DNA of 64,000 nt from Opisthocomus hoazin (GCF_030867145.1 NC_134415.1:66741300-66805299); one strand, 5' to 3'. Counted from the first letter of the stretch, positions 38,201 to 47,400 are shown. Translations and numbers: made by a program. Notes: generated from the letters alone by a model not told the origin.

Positions 38201-38377
38201 AATTACTGTTTCAGTACTTGTGATCTTGTTCTAGAGAATTTCAGAGCAAAAGGAATTATTTTTTCCACAGCTAACTATATCATGTTGAAAACAGCTGCGA
38301 TCGTTTTACAGTTAGTACTTCATTTTTCACCATAGGGTTTTTTTTCCATTTGCTTGTATTTTTAGATTAAGGAATGA
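8188..38377 (+). CDS. HBS1L: HBS1-like translational GTPase, C-terminal 539 residues in 14 exons (5' partial)
   Basis: HBS1L is a cytosolic translational GTPase of the eRF3/EF1A family. With Pelota (PELO) it binds ribosomes stalled with an empty A site and starts no-go and non-stop decay. Joined exons: 8188-8296, 19569-19825, 20147-20312, 22581-22698, 26226-26372, 27051-27125, 27912-28029, 28219-28287, 31555-31659, 33680-33770, 35389-35497, 36103-36203, 37133-37277, 38366-38377. All junctions are GT-AG and keep one frame. Numbering from the first complete codon: variable linker 1-116; G1 GHVDAGKST 122-130; switch I Thr180; G3 DAPGH 199-203 with the catalytic His; G4 NKMD 261-264; G5 TSG 299-301; then two beta-barrel domains from about 340 to 539, ending VVTEIKE. 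The protein is near-identical to human HBS1L as I recall it. About 145 N-terminal residues lie outside the window. No inactivating change is seen. Confidence 0.97.
9030..9058. repeat. Poly-T tract
   Basis: Eleven T are followed by GG and then sixteen T, ending in AG. On the opposite strand this could be the degraded poly-A tail of a retroposed sequence, but nothing recognisable adjoins it. It also imitates a polypyrimidine tract plus AG acceptor without an evident exon after it. Confidence 0.7.
10797..12320 (-). mobile_element. CR1 LINE, 5'-truncated, with reverse-transcriptase domain
   Basis: Read on the - strand, this segment encodes the C-terminal half of CR1 ORF2 and then the CR1 3' UTR, ending in the typical tail of ATTCTATGATTCTAT-type units at about 10797. 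It lies in antisense orientation in an HBS1L intron. The 5' end is truncated at about 12320, just before the coding motif [11 protein letters not shown]. The flanks share ATTATT (10791-10796 and 12321-12326), which might be a short target-site duplication but is low in complexity. The long intact frame suggests it is younger than the other CR1 pieces in the window. It cannot be autonomous, because the endonuclease and ORF1 are missing. Confidence 0.95.
10986..12320 (-). pseudogene. CR1 ORF2 reverse-transcriptase remnant (open frame, truncated at both ends)
   Basis: The frame is open for about 464 codons from 12380; its first 20 codons (12321-12380) come from flanking intron, not CR1. Using that frame's numbering, the visible motifs are motif A DFSKAF at about 147-152 (an H follows where CR1 usually has D), [11 protein letters not shown] at 202-212 and the catalytic FADD box at 233-236. 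Thumb and C-terminal CR1 sequence follows ([32 protein letters not shown]). The frame ends prematurely with KKFFW. Relative to the CR1 copy at 50979-51225, about 10 bases are missing at this point, which shifts the frame. No start codon, promoter or endonuclease domain is present, so I treat it as a dead element fragment, not a host gene. Confidence 0.9.
14141..14309 (-). mobile_element. CR1 LINE fragment (reverse-transcriptase region)
   Basis: On the - strand this matches the same CR1 reverse-transcriptase segment as 11610-11790 (around the PQGS and FADD motifs). The shared string GGATGGCATCCC and the stretch around CTTGGTGTCATC are obvious. The frame is broken and no CR1 3' end is present, so it is an internal, older fragment. 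Confidence 0.85.
19569..19825 (+). CDS. HBS1L: HBS1L exon 2 of window (linker to start of GTPase domain)
   Basis: The acceptor is TTTTTCCTAG and the donor GTAATA. The exon completes the split Cys codon and encodes local residues 37-121, ending LLNLVVI with the first base of the P-loop Gly. The first half is the variable Ser/Thr-rich linker ([13 protein letters not shown]). The last third, [21 protein letters not shown], is strongly conserved and leads into the G1 motif. Confidence 0.95.
20147..20312 (+). CDS. HBS1L: HBS1L exon 3 of window (P-loop)
   Basis: The acceptor is CCTCCATAG and the donor GTAGAA. It encodes residues 122-176: the G1/P-loop GHVDAGKST, which binds the nucleotide phosphates, and the alpha helix and switch I region [20 protein letters not shown]. 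It ends inside the Arg codon of the ERERG motif shared by EF1A-class GTPases. Confidence 0.97.
20313..22580 (+). other. HBS1L: HBS1L intron with G-rich tract
   Basis: A 2.3 kb intron. It includes an extremely AT-rich patch (about 20790-20900), a G-rich quadruplex candidate at 21226-21272, and another AT-rich patch near 22250-22300. No open frame here resembles a known protein. Confidence 0.85.
21226..21272 (+). other. Putative G-quadruplex tract
   Basis: Four separate G runs lie within 47 bases on the sense strand: G6 at 21226-21231, G10 at 21240-21249, G4 at 21261-21264 and G6 at 21267-21272. Loops are 2-11 bases. This can in principle fold as a quadruplex in DNA or in the HBS1L pre-mRNA. 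Function is unproven. Confidence 0.6.
22581..22698 (+). CDS. HBS1L: HBS1L exon 4 of window (switch I / G3)
   Basis: The acceptor is TTTCTTTAAG and the donor GTAGAG. It encodes residues 178-216. Thr180 of GVTMDVG is the switch I threonine that ligates Mg2+. The G3 motif DAPGH (199-203) is followed by [13 protein letters not shown]. His203 is the residue that activates the hydrolytic water in this GTPase family. Confidence 0.97.
22990..23912 (+). mobile_element. CR1 LINE, 5'-truncated copy in sense orientation
   Basis: It starts within the reverse-transcriptase domain ([17 protein letters not shown]) and runs to a CR1 3' end with the signature GACTAGATGATC, AGGTCCCTTCCAACCC and ATTCTGTAATGCTGTGTGA. 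An in-frame TGA at about 23101-23103 (CAGTGAGACC where CR1 has a sense codon) and further indels break the coding sequence. The remaining 178-codon frame at 23144-23677 is part of this element and not a host gene. It differs in sequence from the copy at 10797 and probably belongs to another subfamily. Confidence 0.95.
26199..26218 (+). repeat. T20 tract in splice acceptor
   Basis: Twenty consecutive T sit seven bases before the exon that starts at 26226 and form its polypyrimidine tract. Homopolymers of this length are prone to length variation, so this acceptor could vary between individuals. Confidence 0.9.
26226..26372 (+). CDS. HBS1L: HBS1L exon 5 of window (G4 motif)
   Basis: The acceptor is AATCTAG after the T20 tract and the donor is GTACAT. 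It encodes residues 217-265 in phase 0: the core strand [20 protein letters not shown], the helix [15 protein letters not shown], and the G4 motif NKMD (261-264) that gives guanine specificity. Confidence 0.97.
26373..27050 (+). other. HBS1L: HBS1L intron (678 bp)
   Basis: Ordinary AT-rich intron between the G4 exon and the next small exon. I see no repeat, RNA gene or extra exon in it. Confidence 0.85.
27051..27125 (+). CDS. HBS1L: HBS1L exon 6 of window (25 codons)
   Basis: The acceptor is TCTGTTTTAG and the donor GTAATG. This small symmetric exon (phase 0 to 0) encodes residues 266-290, [20 protein letters not shown] and QAGFK, a helix after G4. Its skipping would keep the frame but remove part of the GTPase fold. 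Confidence 0.96.
27126..27911 (+). other. HBS1L: HBS1L intron (786 bp)
   Basis: No repeat or gene recognised. A 97-codon forward frame at 27206-27499 has no known domain and no splice context that would join it to HBS1L in frame. Confidence 0.8.
27912..28029 (+). CDS. HBS1L: HBS1L exon 7 of window (G5 motif)
   Basis: The acceptor is TTAATTAG and the donor GTGAGT. It encodes residues 291-329: [20 protein letters not shown], then the end of the GTPase domain ([11 protein letters not shown]). TSG at 299-301 is the G5 loop contacting the guanine base. Confidence 0.97.
28219..28287 (+). CDS. HBS1L: HBS1L exon 8 of window (domain 2 start)
   Basis: The acceptor is ATTTGCAG and the donor GTTGGT, which is weak (T at +3). 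It encodes residues 331-352, [22 protein letters not shown], linking the GTPase domain to the first beta-barrel. The end is set by continuity with the next exon, which supplies the rest of the Asp353 codon. Confidence 0.94.
28288..31554 (+). other. HBS1L: HBS1L intron (3.3 kb)
   Basis: It has interrupted A-rich runs at 30269-30296 and T tracts near 29351-29362. No recognisable transposon and no extra exon. The short open frames are compositional. Confidence 0.8.
31555..31659 (+). CDS. HBS1L: HBS1L exon 9 of window (beta-barrel)
   Basis: The acceptor is TTTATTACAG and the donor GTACTG. It encodes residues 354-387: [20 protein letters not shown], then [14 protein letters not shown], the EF-Tu domain 2-like barrel that packs on the GTPase domain. 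Confidence 0.97.
31660..33679 (+). other. HBS1L: HBS1L intron (2.0 kb)
   Basis: AT-rich, with no recognised repeat, RNA gene or extra exon. Forward frames at 32481-32761 are short and unrelated to HBS1L. Confidence 0.8.
33680..33770 (+). CDS. HBS1L: HBS1L exon 10 of window
   Basis: The acceptor is CATTTCCAG and the donor GTGAGC. It encodes residues 389-417: [20 protein letters not shown] then LTGMDIIKI, within the second domain; the following Asn codon is split. Confidence 0.97.
33771..35388 (+). other. HBS1L: HBS1L intron with C19 tract
   Basis: A 1.6 kb intron. Its main feature is a run of 19 C followed by AG (35245-35265), 124 bases before the real exon. No transposon or RNA gene recognised. 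Confidence 0.85.
35245..35263 (+). repeat. Poly-C tract (C19)
   Basis: The sequence reads TTTT, then nineteen C, then AGGTTAT. It looks like a perfect acceptor (pyrimidine tract plus AG), but what follows does not encode HBS1L. On the opposite strand it is a G19 run, so quadruplex or i-motif folding is possible. The length is likely to vary and may be miscalled by sequencing. Confidence 0.85.
35389..35497 (+). CDS. HBS1L: HBS1L exon 11 of window
   Basis: The acceptor is TTTCTTGCAG and the donor GTAAGT. It encodes residues 419-454: [20 protein letters not shown] then [16 protein letters not shown], the start of the third (C-terminal) beta-barrel. Confidence 0.97.
35498..36102 (+). other. HBS1L: HBS1L intron (605 bp)
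   Basis: No recognised repeat or extra exon. Reading through the donor stays open to 35641 but yields residues without similarity to the protein family. Confidence 0.85.
36103..36203 (+). CDS. HBS1L: HBS1L exon 12 of window
   Basis: The acceptor is ATACTTTTAG and the donor GTAAGT. It encodes residues 455-487: [20 protein letters not shown] then [13 protein letters not shown], the Pelota-interacting C-terminal barrel region by family analogy. The Lys488 codon is split. Confidence 0.96.
36204..37132 (+). other. HBS1L: HBS1L intron with MIR-like SINE
   Basis: A 929 bp intron. About 36340-36495 resembles an ancient MIR-type SINE; the rest is AT-rich without recognised features. Confidence 0.8.
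36340..36495 (+). mobile_element. MIR-like (CORE-SINE) relic
   Basis: The sequence GTGCTTTACATAG, then CTTGCCTAAGGTCACTTGTA, then GAATTGGGAGTGAATCCCAG and CCAGCCCTGCACT follows the order of the mammalian MIR consensus (GCGCTTTACA, TTGCCCAAGGTCACACAGC, GGATTCGAACCCAG, CCAGAGCCCGTGCT). It is diverged and lacks the tRNA-like 5' head. MIR-type elements predate the split of mammals and sauropsids, so an old shared insertion is plausible. Identified by eye from memory of the consensus. Confidence 0.65.
37133..37277 (+). CDS. HBS1L: HBS1L exon 13 of window
   Basis: The acceptor is TTTACCTGCAG and the donor GTATGG. It encodes residues 489-536: [40 protein letters not shown] and IAAGVVTE. The motif GRFMLR is the usual signature of the last barrel strands in the EF1A/eRF3/HBS1 family. 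Confidence 0.97.
37278..38365 (+). other. HBS1L: HBS1L last intron (1.1 kb)
   Basis: No repeat or extra exon recognised between the VVTE exon and the tiny terminal coding exon. Confidence 0.8.
38366..38377 (+). CDS. HBS1L: HBS1L terminal coding exon (I-K-E-stop)
   Basis: The acceptor is TATTTTTAG. Only three codons plus TGA are coding, completing the C-terminus VVTEIKE as in human HBS1L. The same exon continues as 3' UTR. The short coding part is too small to be found by reading-frame search and was placed by protein homology. Confidence 0.93.
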   Translation: MKE

Positions 38378-39030
38378 CCGTGGTGCCAGATCTTCCACTG
38401 TCCAACCAAAATGCAATCAAATATCCAAACTTCTGTTTAAGAATCCAGTTACTTCAGTTGAAGGAGCAAGTGCAATTAACTGGGGAGAAGATGGTGATGA
38501 CAAAAGTTAAGTTTTGTGAGATGTCTGGGGAGCCCTTCAGCAGTCTCTCCTGCTGCAGAGCAAGATGCCAGCTGACAAGGGACTGCTAATGTTGCACTTC
38601 TCGATCTCAAGAATCTCGTGTGTTTCTCCACGTGGAATTTAGCCCTTAGAAAGCCTGACGGAAAAATCGTAGAAAGTTGAATTAGAGAAAAAGGTGATGA
38701 ATCATCATGAAACAAACTCCTTACTTCCAGACATAAATTGTTTACATATTTTCTTTGATTTGCTTTTTTGCTGCACATCAGTTCAGTAAGGTAACTTTAT
38801 TGGTCTAATATATTTTGAGGTTTGAGTTGAATGCATATTCAGGGAGAGAAGAACTATTTACTTTTGTTTCTAGAGAATGGCATGTAGTATTATACAGGAT
38901 TGTTTTCCCTGTCCCAAAATTTATTTAAAAAAAGAAGTTTTCTTTTGCTGTGTAGTGGAAGCTGTGCCAACATTGGCTAATTTTATTTTTTAAACTGTAA
39001 GAATAATAAAATAACTTCATCTGAGCATAA
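38378..39030 (+). other. HBS1L: HBS1L 3' UTR
   Basis: About 650 bases after the TGA of HBS1L up to a likely cleavage site shortly after AATAAA at 39005. Downstream T- and GT-rich sequence (39028-39060) fits a cleavage/polyadenylation context. The exact end is inferred. Confidence 0.7.
39005..39010 (+). terminator. HBS1L: AATAAA poly(A) signal of HBS1L
   Basis: Canonical hexamer in the sequence AATAATAAAATAAC, followed within 60 bases by T-rich stretches (TTTTTGTCTCC, TTTTTTGTTG). It is the best poly(A) signal after the HBS1L stop codon. Confidence 0.7.
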
Positions 39031-41265
39031 TTTTTGTCTCCTTGATTTTTTGTTGTTTAAACAGTTCTAAATTGTGTGAAATCATTCTTTGCTTTCCATA
39101 ACTCAGTAGTTTCAGAGTAAACTTATGAGTTAAAATGCGAAACTGGCATGCGACTTGTCTTTCTGTGGAAATAATTTCAGTTTTGCTCACGTGTTAGTGC
39201 GGCTACTGCGCGTACGCATCTCTTTCGTCCAGACTTAGTGCTCTCTTGAACAAAAGCTGGCAGTTTAGTCTCAGGATGTATGCTAAAGCCAAATTGTTTT
39301 GCTTACTCAAGCCTGTAACTCCTTTCCGCTTTTCAGTAATGGGGTAGGCAAAAACTCCCAGCTGGAAAGAGGGTCCTTCTGCCACCTCCAGCGCAAGCTC
39401 AGGGCAGACAGACTTCACTGCAGCTTGGAAGATTTGTTTTCAACAGGCAGTGTGAGAGGATGTGAGGTATTCCAGGACCTGCACATGAGAGCGGGGTGGA
39501 GACGGCTCTATTTTGGCCCTAGTTGGTAGTGTGGGGAAGGAACTAAAGTGCTTGCTGCAGAGCATCAGTTGCTGGGGTTAACTGAAGTAAAGCTGTGCCC
39601 TGCGTAGTGAAGAGCACAAAAAGCCTACGATCGTTATTTAGTTCAATCACGTACGGTCCATCCTGACTCTTCCCTCATGCTTTTGCTGGTAGGTAACTTT
39701 TTTGCCCCAGTTCAGCGGGACCTGCACTTGACCACCTACATAAATTGTACTGTTGACTGCATGCACGTTTGTGGAAGTATCAGCAATGCTTTATGTGGAG
39801 ATGACTTTTGTAAAACCTTGTGAATCTGAAATGCCTGAAAGCTGTTATCGGCAAAACTGGAGCTTATGAATTATCACTGTTTGTTATGTCTTTTTATAGT
39901 CCAGAAATTACATTTAAATACTTACTAGTTTCAACATGCCAGCCGTGAAGGTTTCAGTGCACTTGTTGGATTCCAGAGATCTGTACTGCCAAGCTCCTGC
40001 GCTGAACCTGTTCCACTTGAACTTGCCTTCAAACCTTGAAAATGTTTAAGTTGCTTTTAAGTCAGGGGACAGCTGAAGTGCTGCAGGCAGAAGAATGTGT
40101 CCTCAGTTTCAGTAAAATCCCTGCTGGTTGTGGACAAGTAAGTGTGGTATGGGATGAACCTCTGATAACCCTTCTTACACATGGTTGCATTAAATTCTGA
40201 GGCTCAGTATTCTGTGACTACAGAAAATCTACTGCCTGCTTTCCCAATTTGTAGCTTGGGAGAGCCAGAGGTATTACCTAATCCAGTTTCAGCATGACTG
40301 CGCTGCCTTTCAGCACTGATTTGAACTCTGCCCAGAGGCACCAGTTCGTTGATGCATGAATGATCTGTTGTCATCCATCTCCTGGTGACAACATCCTGCA
40401 CTCCAATATGGATGTGGCGTTTTGAGTACCTCTGGAACGCAAGGAGGTGGCATGTAGTCTTAGAGCAATTTGATAATCTAAACATTCTCTATTGGAGAAA
40501 AATGTCTTTTAGACAGCTGTTACTGGGCAGTTCAGGTACTTGGGAAGCTAAAGAAAAACCTAATCGTATGTAACGGGCTGCTCTATAGTTAGGTGACTTC
40601 CACTGGAATATATTGCTTCTTTTTTAAAAACTGCATTTCTGACAACGTACCACGGAGCGTACCAGGTAGGATCATGCTTCTCGGCTATTTTGAATTGAAG
40701 GGCCACTCCGCTGCTTGTATTGCTCGATGTTTGGGGATGTTGGTGGAAAAAAAGATAGTTTCTTATGTTTGAAATCTTATTTTGGCAGAACCATTGTTTT
40801 TGGGGTTACAAGGAAAAATATTGATGATGACAAAGCAATAAACATGAGCTACAGACATATTAGTCCAAGTGTGTTTTCTGTATGTCTCCTGATGGTAAGG
40901 AGCAGGTCCCTGGCTAGGTGTTTCAGTCTCGAATTATTTTTGTGTAGCAGTTGCAAAATGTCTTTCTTCAAACTTGAGCTTGAAAAACTGGTATAGGGAG
41001 AAATTTCCCAGTCAGACCATTCTTCTTCTCCCCTTCAGTATTTTATTTCCTATAGACAGAGGAGCTCATCTCTAGCAGCTTACCTGAAGCTCCCTGCTTC
41101 AACTCCTAGAAGAGAACAAAGCATCACAGAAATAGTACTTTTTTCCCCCCCTTTCTTCTTTTCTGCTGTTGTTGGCGCTTGTGAGCGAGCAGTGCAGGGA
41201 AGACAGAGAGAGGGGGAGGAGTTCGGACTCGCTGTGCAAATACATACAGAACTACTAATCTAAAT
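39031..41265. other. HBS1L-ALDH8A1 intergenic region
   Basis: About 2.2 kb between the HBS1L poly(A) site and the ALDH8A1 leader. No recognised repeat or gene. The open frames present (for example 40715-40996) are short and without known domains. The ALDH8A1 promoter should lie in the distal part. Confidence 0.75.
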
Positions 41266-41310
41266 TGATATCTTGTAGAAAAAAATCTCCAAAGAAGCAA
41301 GCGGCTAACG
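41130..41310 (+). promoter_or_regulatory. ALDH8A1: Likely ALDH8A1 proximal promoter / 5' leader
   Basis: A pyrimidine-rich stretch (41143-41170) is followed by TGTTGGCGCTTGTGAGCGAGC and a purine-rich GACAGAGAGAGGGGGAGGAG, just upstream of the start codon. No convincing TATA box is seen and no large CpG island is present. An in-frame TGA at 41266-41268 closes the reading frame upstream of the ATG. The transcription start is not identifiable by eye; this is placed mainly by position. Confidence 0.4.
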
Positions 41311-41448
41311 ATGGCTCACTCAAAGGCGCTCTTGGTGCTGGAAAACTTTATAGCTGGCAAGTTTGTTCCTTGTTCCTCCTACATAGACTCCTATAATCCA
41401 TCCACCGGGGATGTCTATTGCAGGGTGCCAGACAGTGGCAAAGAAGAG
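41311..41448 (+). CDS. ALDH8A1: ALDH8A1 exon 1 (start codon)
   Basis: Begins with ATG in the context AACGATGG; donor GTGAGT. It encodes residues 1-46, from [20 protein letters not shown] to VPDSGKEE. The N-terminal strands belong to the oligomerisation/NAD domain. There is no signal or targeting peptide, consistent with a cytosolic enzyme. Confidence 0.96.
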
Positions 41449-44400
41449 GTGAGTAGTATCCAAACGTACAAAGAACTGAAAATGTTAAATGCACGTAACT
41501 AATATTTTGAGTGCGAGAGCCTGAAGGTAGGAGAACAGAAAAACACTGAAGACTTTAATGCTTAAATGAGTAAGTTCTTGATTGTATTGTAGTGCTGTGT
41601 AATCTGTTGCTGCAGCAGCAAATACTGTTATTTTTTTTACATTTTGCTGGTAGAAAGTTACAGGCTGGATCCTAGGCTGGTGTGAATCTTCTGAAGCTTT
41701 AGTTACTGCAGTGGAGATCCTTCAGCTGAAGTGGGAGATGGCTTGTACACAAGTTAACAATAACACTCAGACTGGCAGTAAGTGTAAAGAATCTGAAAGA
41801 GAGAAAAGAGTTTATTGATCACTTTGGTGAATAAACTTAAAGGCTCTGTATACAACTAAGTGTGTTCTTCCTGAGTGTCTGGATAATTTGCAGTTGTCAT
41901 TTAAAAGGATTTTTGGCTTGCTGGCCCTTCCCTAAAGTATGGTAAAAAGCTTTGAGACGCCTCTGGTTTTGATATTAGCAGTTGGATATGAAGTGGAGGT
42001 GATGAAGTGGCTGCAACGAGTCTGTTTCTTTATAACGTAGCCTGTCCTCTGCATCGCTGTAGTGTTTCCTAGTCCTGTGCTCTCTAGTGGGGTGAATGTC
42101 TCCTGGTGCCTTATATCTGTTCAGGTGTGGATGGGCAGTGTGACTTTCATCTGGGGACCTACCGTTTCATTGATGCTACTTTATAAGGGACCTACAAGCG
42201 TGTGTCCAACAGAGTGTTTCAGATTTACTGAAGAGAGAAACGTCTGGAAAAGCTTGGATAACACAAAGGCCTTGGCAAATATTGACGAGTAGCGTACAGC
42301 AATTTCAAAATGTTTTTTGAAACAAACTGCTGCTGTGTCTAGCTGTTCCCTTCACTTGCATTTCAGTCCTGTTGACATCTTTACTCTTTGCTTCTCTCAG
42401 CAGAAACCTTTGCACTGTAATTTCAGCTGGGTAAATATTTGCTAGATGTTGATGACCAGGGGTTGAAGTGCAACAGGTTGGGTTTGCTGGAATACATTTG
42501 TGTAAGTTCATCCCAACCCTAATGATGCCCGACAAGACTTCTCTTTGATGTGCAGGTGCAAATCTTCCTGTTCATTCATTTGCAAAATCAAAAAAAAAAA
42601 AGGAGAGAGATGTGAGAATGCCAGAACAGCCTAACAAAAGTAGGCTGCTCTCTGTGCTGGAGATACAGTTCAAATGTACTGAAGAGCAATGGCTTTTCTC
42701 TTCCAGCTTTCTGAGTTCGTGGTTGTGCGTAGCAGTGGGAACCCAGGTTAAACACCCGTAAAGTCAGCAAGTGCTTTACTCCTGCCTTTAGACCGCTTAT
42801 ACAAGAAGGTCGGGCTCTGTAGAGCTGGCATACGCTGGTGACTGATGGAATATGCTGCAGAGGACAACGCAATCACACACTACATGGAGGGTATCTAGAG
42901 ATACCAAAAAAAGCAGCTAGACCCAGATTCAACAAAGAACTTGGGATGCTGATTTCTAGCAACGCTCAATGTCCAGTTGGATTTTTTCTTAGGTAGTTTC
43001 AGTGGAAGGTTAGAAGGAAGAACGGAGACAGACAGCAAAACTGTTGCTGACCCTGGAATTTAACATCAGGTCAGCTGCAGTGGCCATTTCAGCCAGCTTC
43101 TGCCAAAAACACCAAATGTTTTTTTTCAGGAGTTAATTTGTCCCCTAGCTAGATGTCTTAAATTCCAAATAGCAGCACCAAACCAAGATGACCAGGTGCC
43201 CTGTATCTCCAAAAGACAGGCTAGTGAGGAGTAATGAGTCCTGGCAAGTTTGTCCTTAAAAAAAGAACCTTGCTCCTGTGCATCATCCCCTGGGAATCGT
43301 GTCCTGAGGGCAGTTTTGGGTATTTTGGTATCAACGTTTTACGACAGGTCTGGATTGCGTATTCTTTCTCTGTGTCTGTCTCGTGCAGAAGAGGAAAGCA
43401 GAAGGAAGTGTTTCAGACACAAGAGTTCATAGCTGAATTCTTACGCCTGTTTTCTTTGTGGCTCGACTTTCTTTGCTGCTTTTGCTAGTCAAACCAAGTA
43501 ACTGTTTAACCTTGCACGCTCTATTACTTATTCTGTACCAATCTCTCTCCTTTTTTTCCTCTTGCTATTTTTTTTAGATCAATCGACTGCTGCTTCCTTC
43601 CTTCCTGTGCTGATTTTCTCTTGCTGCTTGGGAAAATGTGACATCTTCCTCCTTCTTGACACGCTGGAGGGTTAAAAATGTGGGTAGCCTTAACCAGCCT
43701 TCTCTGGAGGCAGGCAGCACCCTGTGGAAAAGGAGGCAGAGGAGAGGACAGCTGAGAAGCAGCACCACAATGGCACCTAATGACGGGAGGGGGGAAGAAC
43801 AAGTTAATTAGCGAGGGTGGTACGGTGAACCTTTTCAGGGTGGTGTGCTGTCTGCACCTGGCTCGCTGCAGAAGCTGCGGTTCCCCTTCCCCAGGCCTGT
43901 TTGGCCCTGCTCCAGCTGTTGGGTGGCTGGCAGCCCGCCGGTGGTACCCCAGCAGTGGGCTGTTGAACTACAGTCAGAAGGGTCTGGGCTTGGCCAGCAA
44001 GCCGTGCAACCTTGTGGCGGTTGGTTCATTCCCACCCTGGCCTCCGTACCAGTATTGTTCTGGCCCTCGTCCTTATTTTAAGGGAGACTGTAAATTTTGA
44101 GGTGCATGGGGGCAAGAAAAAAAGAGAAGGATTTCCACCTACTTTGAGCTCTGGTGCCCTCATTAGTAGAACATCATTGGAGTACCTATAAATTACTTTG
44201 TGGTGGTTTTTATAACAACCATCATGATCTGAAGGAACAAGTTTGGAACTCAGTTTTGTGGAGTTGATGGAAAGGAGTCTGCTGCGACTACATGGGAATG
44301 AGCAATGTGGCAATATTAGGAGAGGTTGGAATTATCTGATTAATCTTACATCAGCATCCTCTTGGTTATTGACCTGGGCAGATTTCCAAAAGCTGAAGAA

Positions 44401-47400
44401 ATTTATGAGCAAAAATTATGGGAAACAAACTAAGACAGCTTTGGCTAAAAGCCCACCTTGATGCATATATTAGACATTGGAAGCAATTAAGGAGTGGTAC
44501 ATAGGAAGCAAAAACTGAGAAATAGGGCAGTAAATTAAAATATGGAAGGATGTTGGTAAAGATCTTTAGGCTGGTAAACAACATCGAGAAGGAACTGGTT
44601 ATAAATTAATAGATGCAGGTAACTTTTGTTTAAGAGCCCAGAGGAAATGACTGATGGAAGAGAGCGATTTTTGGTGAATTTTAATCCTTCAAAGTCTAGT
44701 CTACTTTGGAAAAGTGCTGGTAATCTGCCACTGTTCAGAAAGGTCAGGCTGAAGGACCGTGCAGTAGTTGTATACATCTCAGGCAAAATACTGGTGAGGC
44801 TGGTATGCATCTATATGAAATGCATATAAAGATCTTTCACATCTGTAGACTTCGTTAGGTATCTGATGAGAGAACTGACTAAACCCCAAGAGTTTTAGAA
44901 AGGAGCTAATTTTTTTGTGTGTGTGACGGCATTGATGAGTTTCTAGCTGTGATCAGGTAAGATTAAAATTTTTTTCGGAGTGTCTATTCTGTAAATATAT
45001 TCTTAGTCCTTGCTTGAATCAGCTGGGGGAAAGGGAAGAGGAAATCAAAGGCTAGCAGGACAATATGGTCTGTTCCTTCCCCAACTCCTTACTTTCATCA
45101 TTGCCTGGTGTGGCTGAAGTCCTGTGTTTCAAGGACTGGACATTTAGACAGAGGCTGCATTTGCTCTGGGAGGTTCTTGCACTTTCCCCCCTGAGAAGCA
45201 AGATTCCGTGTGGGTTCAGCCAGTGGCACTTGCTGGTGCCAGTTGACCAGTCTGGCATTTTCCCCAGGCCTGGAGGGTTGCCCACGAGTTGCTGGAATGT
45301 AGAGAAAAGAGTTATAGCAAAATAGAACATCAAGAAAATAAACTGTCTTGAGTTATGGGGTAGTGTCTTGAGAAGATGAAAATGGAGAAGCTATCAATAG
45401 TCATAACTCTGAAGAGATGCAGTCTTCCCAACAGTGTGATCTGGAATATTAGCCTCTCAAATATGAATTTATCTGCTAATTGTTTAATATTCTTTCTAAG
45501 GCCTCCTATTAATAGTCACCATTCCTCTTTTGCTTTTTTCAGGTGGAAGCTGCTGTCAAAGCTGCCAAAAATGCCTTCCCAATTTGGTCCTCAAAAAGTC
45601 CATTGGAAAGATCTCAGATCCTGAACAAATTGGCAGACCTGATTGAACATGACCTGGAAGCATTTGCACAAGCAGAGTCAAAGGATCAGGGTAAAAACTG
45701 GAGCTGTTCATCTCAAATGTAGAGTGTCTTCCTGAATATTGAAATGGGGGATACGGTCCAAATTTTTAGTGTGGTATGAGCTGCTGGTGCAGGTTGGAGT
45801 TGATGTACATGAACTTTGTAGAAGTCACTGATTTTGGATTCCTGGGGCATCCTTGCTTTTCAGAATTGCTGACTTTGACTGCAGTTGTTAGGTGTTTGTA
45901 ATGCAATACTACAGGGGAGCTGGTGTTATTGGCTATGATTGCACTGTGCTGGGGATTACTTGGGCACAGGACAAAAGACATTTCCCTAAAACCATGCAAA
46001 CCACAATGTTCTGAACAGTTTGAAGCACTGTTCACATTGGTGTTTAGATGAGCCATTTTCCACCTGTAATAACACAGCAGCGTGCTTGGTTTTCTTTCAG
46101 GAAAAACTATTACGTTTGCTAGAACAGTGGACATCCCTCGGGCCGTGTACAACTTCCGATTCTTTGCCTCTTCCATCCTTCATCACACGACAGAGTGCAC
46201 CGAGATGGCAACCATAGGCTGCGTGCATTACACCTCGAGGGCACCTGTGGGAGTTGGTATGGTGCTCCTGAAACGCTGAAAAGCTTGGCAGAGTGTCTGC
46301 CTCAGCAGCGGCTCGACAAAGAAAGAGGATTTTTCAAAAGCATTTATTCTCTCTGGATCATGTGCTAAGCACAACCAGTCTGCTAAAGCATGAGCAACTT
46401 TCTGTAAAATACGTTATGCTACTTCATGGTAAAAAGAATGCTTATATGCCCTGAAAAGCATCTGGTTTAACCTGGTAGCTCTCACCCTCAAAGCTTCTGC
46501 ACGTTGTCCGTGTGTGCCTGCGCGGGTGGGTCGGTGTCACTGTTGGGGGTCAGCGGGGCCACCAGCAGCACCCAGCAGCTGCTCCCGTGGGGGAGCCAGG
46601 TCCTCCTCGCCCATGGGGAAGCAGTAGCAGTCTGCAACGGGACACTTCAGCCCATGGCCGGAGTGCACACGGGTGGACTAAACCTCATTTCTCTGGGGAA
46701 CTGCTGAGCCCAGCCACTAGATGCTGCTGGTGCCTCGGAAATTATGCGGCTGTGCTGAGCTGACGGACGATGGAGTTGTAATGATTCCACTATTGGGGGT
46801 TTTATCTAAATATAGATGAATGTTCCACATTCACGCTTGGATTATTTAAAAAATAAAATTGGCTAACCTAGAGGAACCATTTAGATGTTTTTGTGAGCAG
46901 TGGGGAGCGTGAGTACTTCTGGTAAAATTACTCTCATAAAGGAGAGGCGTTTGCTGCTTCTGCTCCATCAGACAGCGAGAAGTCCTGTGGCTTGTGTGAG
47001 CAGTCACACCTAACAATTACAGGTGTTTTTTCACTATTTCCCTTAAATATGTAAGGTGAAAGTATTCCCAAAAATTCTGAAAAAATTCTGGTCATTCAGA
47101 AATTTGTGGAAACAGCAGTTTGTACACTGATAAGCTTCGGTGCTCATAAGTTAGGCTAAAATTTATGGGGAAAATATGCTCTATACATTATGCATGCTCT
47201 TTTTAATATTAAAATTGAAGCTTTAAAGAGCAACAGAAAGCAAGAGTGATCAGAGCTAACACATTACATTAACGTGCTGTTTGCTAACATAGAGTGTTAC
47301 CAGAGGCCAGTTGATGTAGATGATAGTTATGGCTAACCTTGTATTAAAGTTCCCAGAAAACACCGAAAAGCTTCCTGTGAATAGAAGATTCTGCCCTGAA

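Noticed and set aside
45766..46176. 136-codon - strand open frame
   Set aside because: It overlaps ALDH8A1 exon 3 in antisense; residues look random and no family is recognisable.
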